Assembly (NCBI GenBank): GCA_003455235.1
Contig: DMRT01000204.1
Span: 1-5,676 of the forward strand
Source: Chitinophagaceae bacterium
GTDB taxonomy: Bacteria > Bacteroidota > Bacteroidia > Chitinophagales > Chitinophagaceae
Reading direction: 5' to 3'
Length of the DNA: 5,676 nt
Both the position numbers and the translations under genes were made by a program. The notes beneath the pieces were generated by a model. The model was not told where the DNA came from and did no database searches. It saw nothing but the letters and a program-made list of their open reading frames with translations. Positions 5,120 to 5,676 of the stretch are shown here, in pieces (positions within the stretch are counted from its first letter, which is position 1; the number at the start of each line of letters is the position of its first letter).

Positions 5120-5676
5120 ATGGCCAATATTTTAATTATCGATGATGAAAAATCGATCCGTAAAACCCTCAGCGAGATCCTCAGCTATGAAGGGTATAAG
5201 ATCGATGAGGCGGGAGACGGGGAAGAAGGATTGAAAAAATTCTCCGACAAAGCGTACGATGTGGTCCTCTGCGACATCAAAATGCCCAAGCTCGACGGCA
5301 TCGAGTTCCTCGAAAAGTCAAAAGCCGTTAACCCGGATGTTCCTGTAATAATGATCAGCGGCCATGGAAACATTGATACCGCCGTGGAAGCCGTAAAAAA
5401 AGGTGCTTTTGATTATATCAGCAAGCCACCCGACCTGAACCGCCTGCTCATCACCCTGCGCAATGCGCTCGACAAACAGAACCTGGTTACCGAAACCAAA
5501 GTGCTCAAGCGTAAAGTAGGGAAGGTGATTGAAATGGTGGGAGAGAGTGCACCCATCCAGAAAATAAAAGACACGATTGAAAAAGTAGCTCCCACCGATG
5601 CCCGGGTACTTATTACCGGCGAGAACGGGGTGGGTAAAGAACTGGTGGCCCGGTGGATTCATGAAAAAAGCAACCG
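5120..5676 (+). CDS. NtrC-type sigma-54-dependent response regulator, N-terminal part (cut by right edge)
   Basis: The first 185 residues of a two-component response regulator. Residues 1-120 are a receiver domain: acidic pair Asp8-Asp9 (LIIDDE), phospho-acceptor Asp52 in LCDIKMPKLDG, switch Ser80 (MISGHG) and Lys102 in ISKPP, so all the phosphorylation residues are present. A linker helix (LDKQNLVTETKVLKRK) leads at about residue 140 into VGESAPIQKIKDTIEKVAPTDARVL, the start of the AAA+ domain that contacts sigma-54 RNA polymerase. Walker A follows as GENGVGKE (167-174; the usual form is GESGTGKE). Walker B, the GAFTGA loop and any Fis-type DNA-binding domain lie past the edge. When phosphorylated by a partner kinase such proteins use ATP to open sigma-54 promoters. 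The partner kinase and targets are not visible. The ATG is chosen because the receiver strand begins right after it. Confidence 0.95.
   Translation, partial: MANILIIDDEKSIRKTLSEILSYEGYKIDEAGDGEEGLKKFSDKAYDVVLCDIKMPKLDGIEFLEKSKAVNPDVPVIMISGHGNIDTAVEAVKKGAFDYISKPPDLNRLLITLRNALDKQNLVTETKVLKRKVGKVIEMVGESAPIQKIKDTIEKVAPTDARVLITGENGVGKELVARWIHEKSN

Noticed and set aside
5185..5662. Minus-strand open frames opposite the response regulator (5185-5373, 5318-5662, 5413-5595).
   Set aside because: They are antisense to receiver and AAA+ coding sequence with every conserved residue in place on the plus strand.

Overview
The window looks like chromosomal DNA from a member of the Bacteroidota, most likely a Chitinophagaceae-type organism. 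Three things support this. Start codons sit behind A-rich leaders with little or no Shine-Dalgarno sequence. Promoters of the Bacteroidota type (TTTG about 19-20 nt upstream of TAnnTTTG) can be read, with a perfect example in front of the tRNA gene. The protein families (DUF4199, GIN/DUF2807, a divergent dihydroorotase homologue, a short Crp/Fnr-type regulator) are typical of that phylum. The genus-level guess is inference.

Layout: everything from 1 to 4977 is on the minus strand; the right end (from about 5055) is on the plus strand.

(1) 2050 down to 1 is a tight operon: a dihydroorotase homologue that has lost its metal-binding and catalytic residues, then a four-helix DUF4199 membrane protein 1 nt later, then a family 2 glycosyltransferase 9 nt later that runs off the left edge.

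(2) 3415 down to 2070 holds a hemerythrin-domain protein followed by a small secreted GIN-domain protein. It ends in a strong intrinsic terminator.

(3) 4150 down to 3465 holds a DinB-superfamily protein. A perfect FNR/CRP-like palindrome lies upstream of it.

(4) 4977 down to 4252 holds tRNA-Pro(GGG), a terminator directly abutting it, and then a Crp/Fnr-family regulator gene.

(5) From 5055 rightward is a divergent promoter and the first 185 codons of an NtrC-type sigma-54-dependent response regulator, cut by the right edge.

How the genes may work together: the pseudo-dihydroorotase, membrane protein and glycosyltransferase are almost certainly co-transcribed, which points to a cell-envelope role more than to pyrimidine synthesis. 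The Crp/Fnr-type regulator could act on its neighbours: the palindrome 5' of the DinB gene fits the operator class of this family and lies at an activator-like position. These links are inferences. I see no mobile element, CRISPR array, phage gene or toxin-antitoxin pair, and no clear multi-gene system of unknown type. The most unusual items are the degenerate dihydroorotase and the palindrome.
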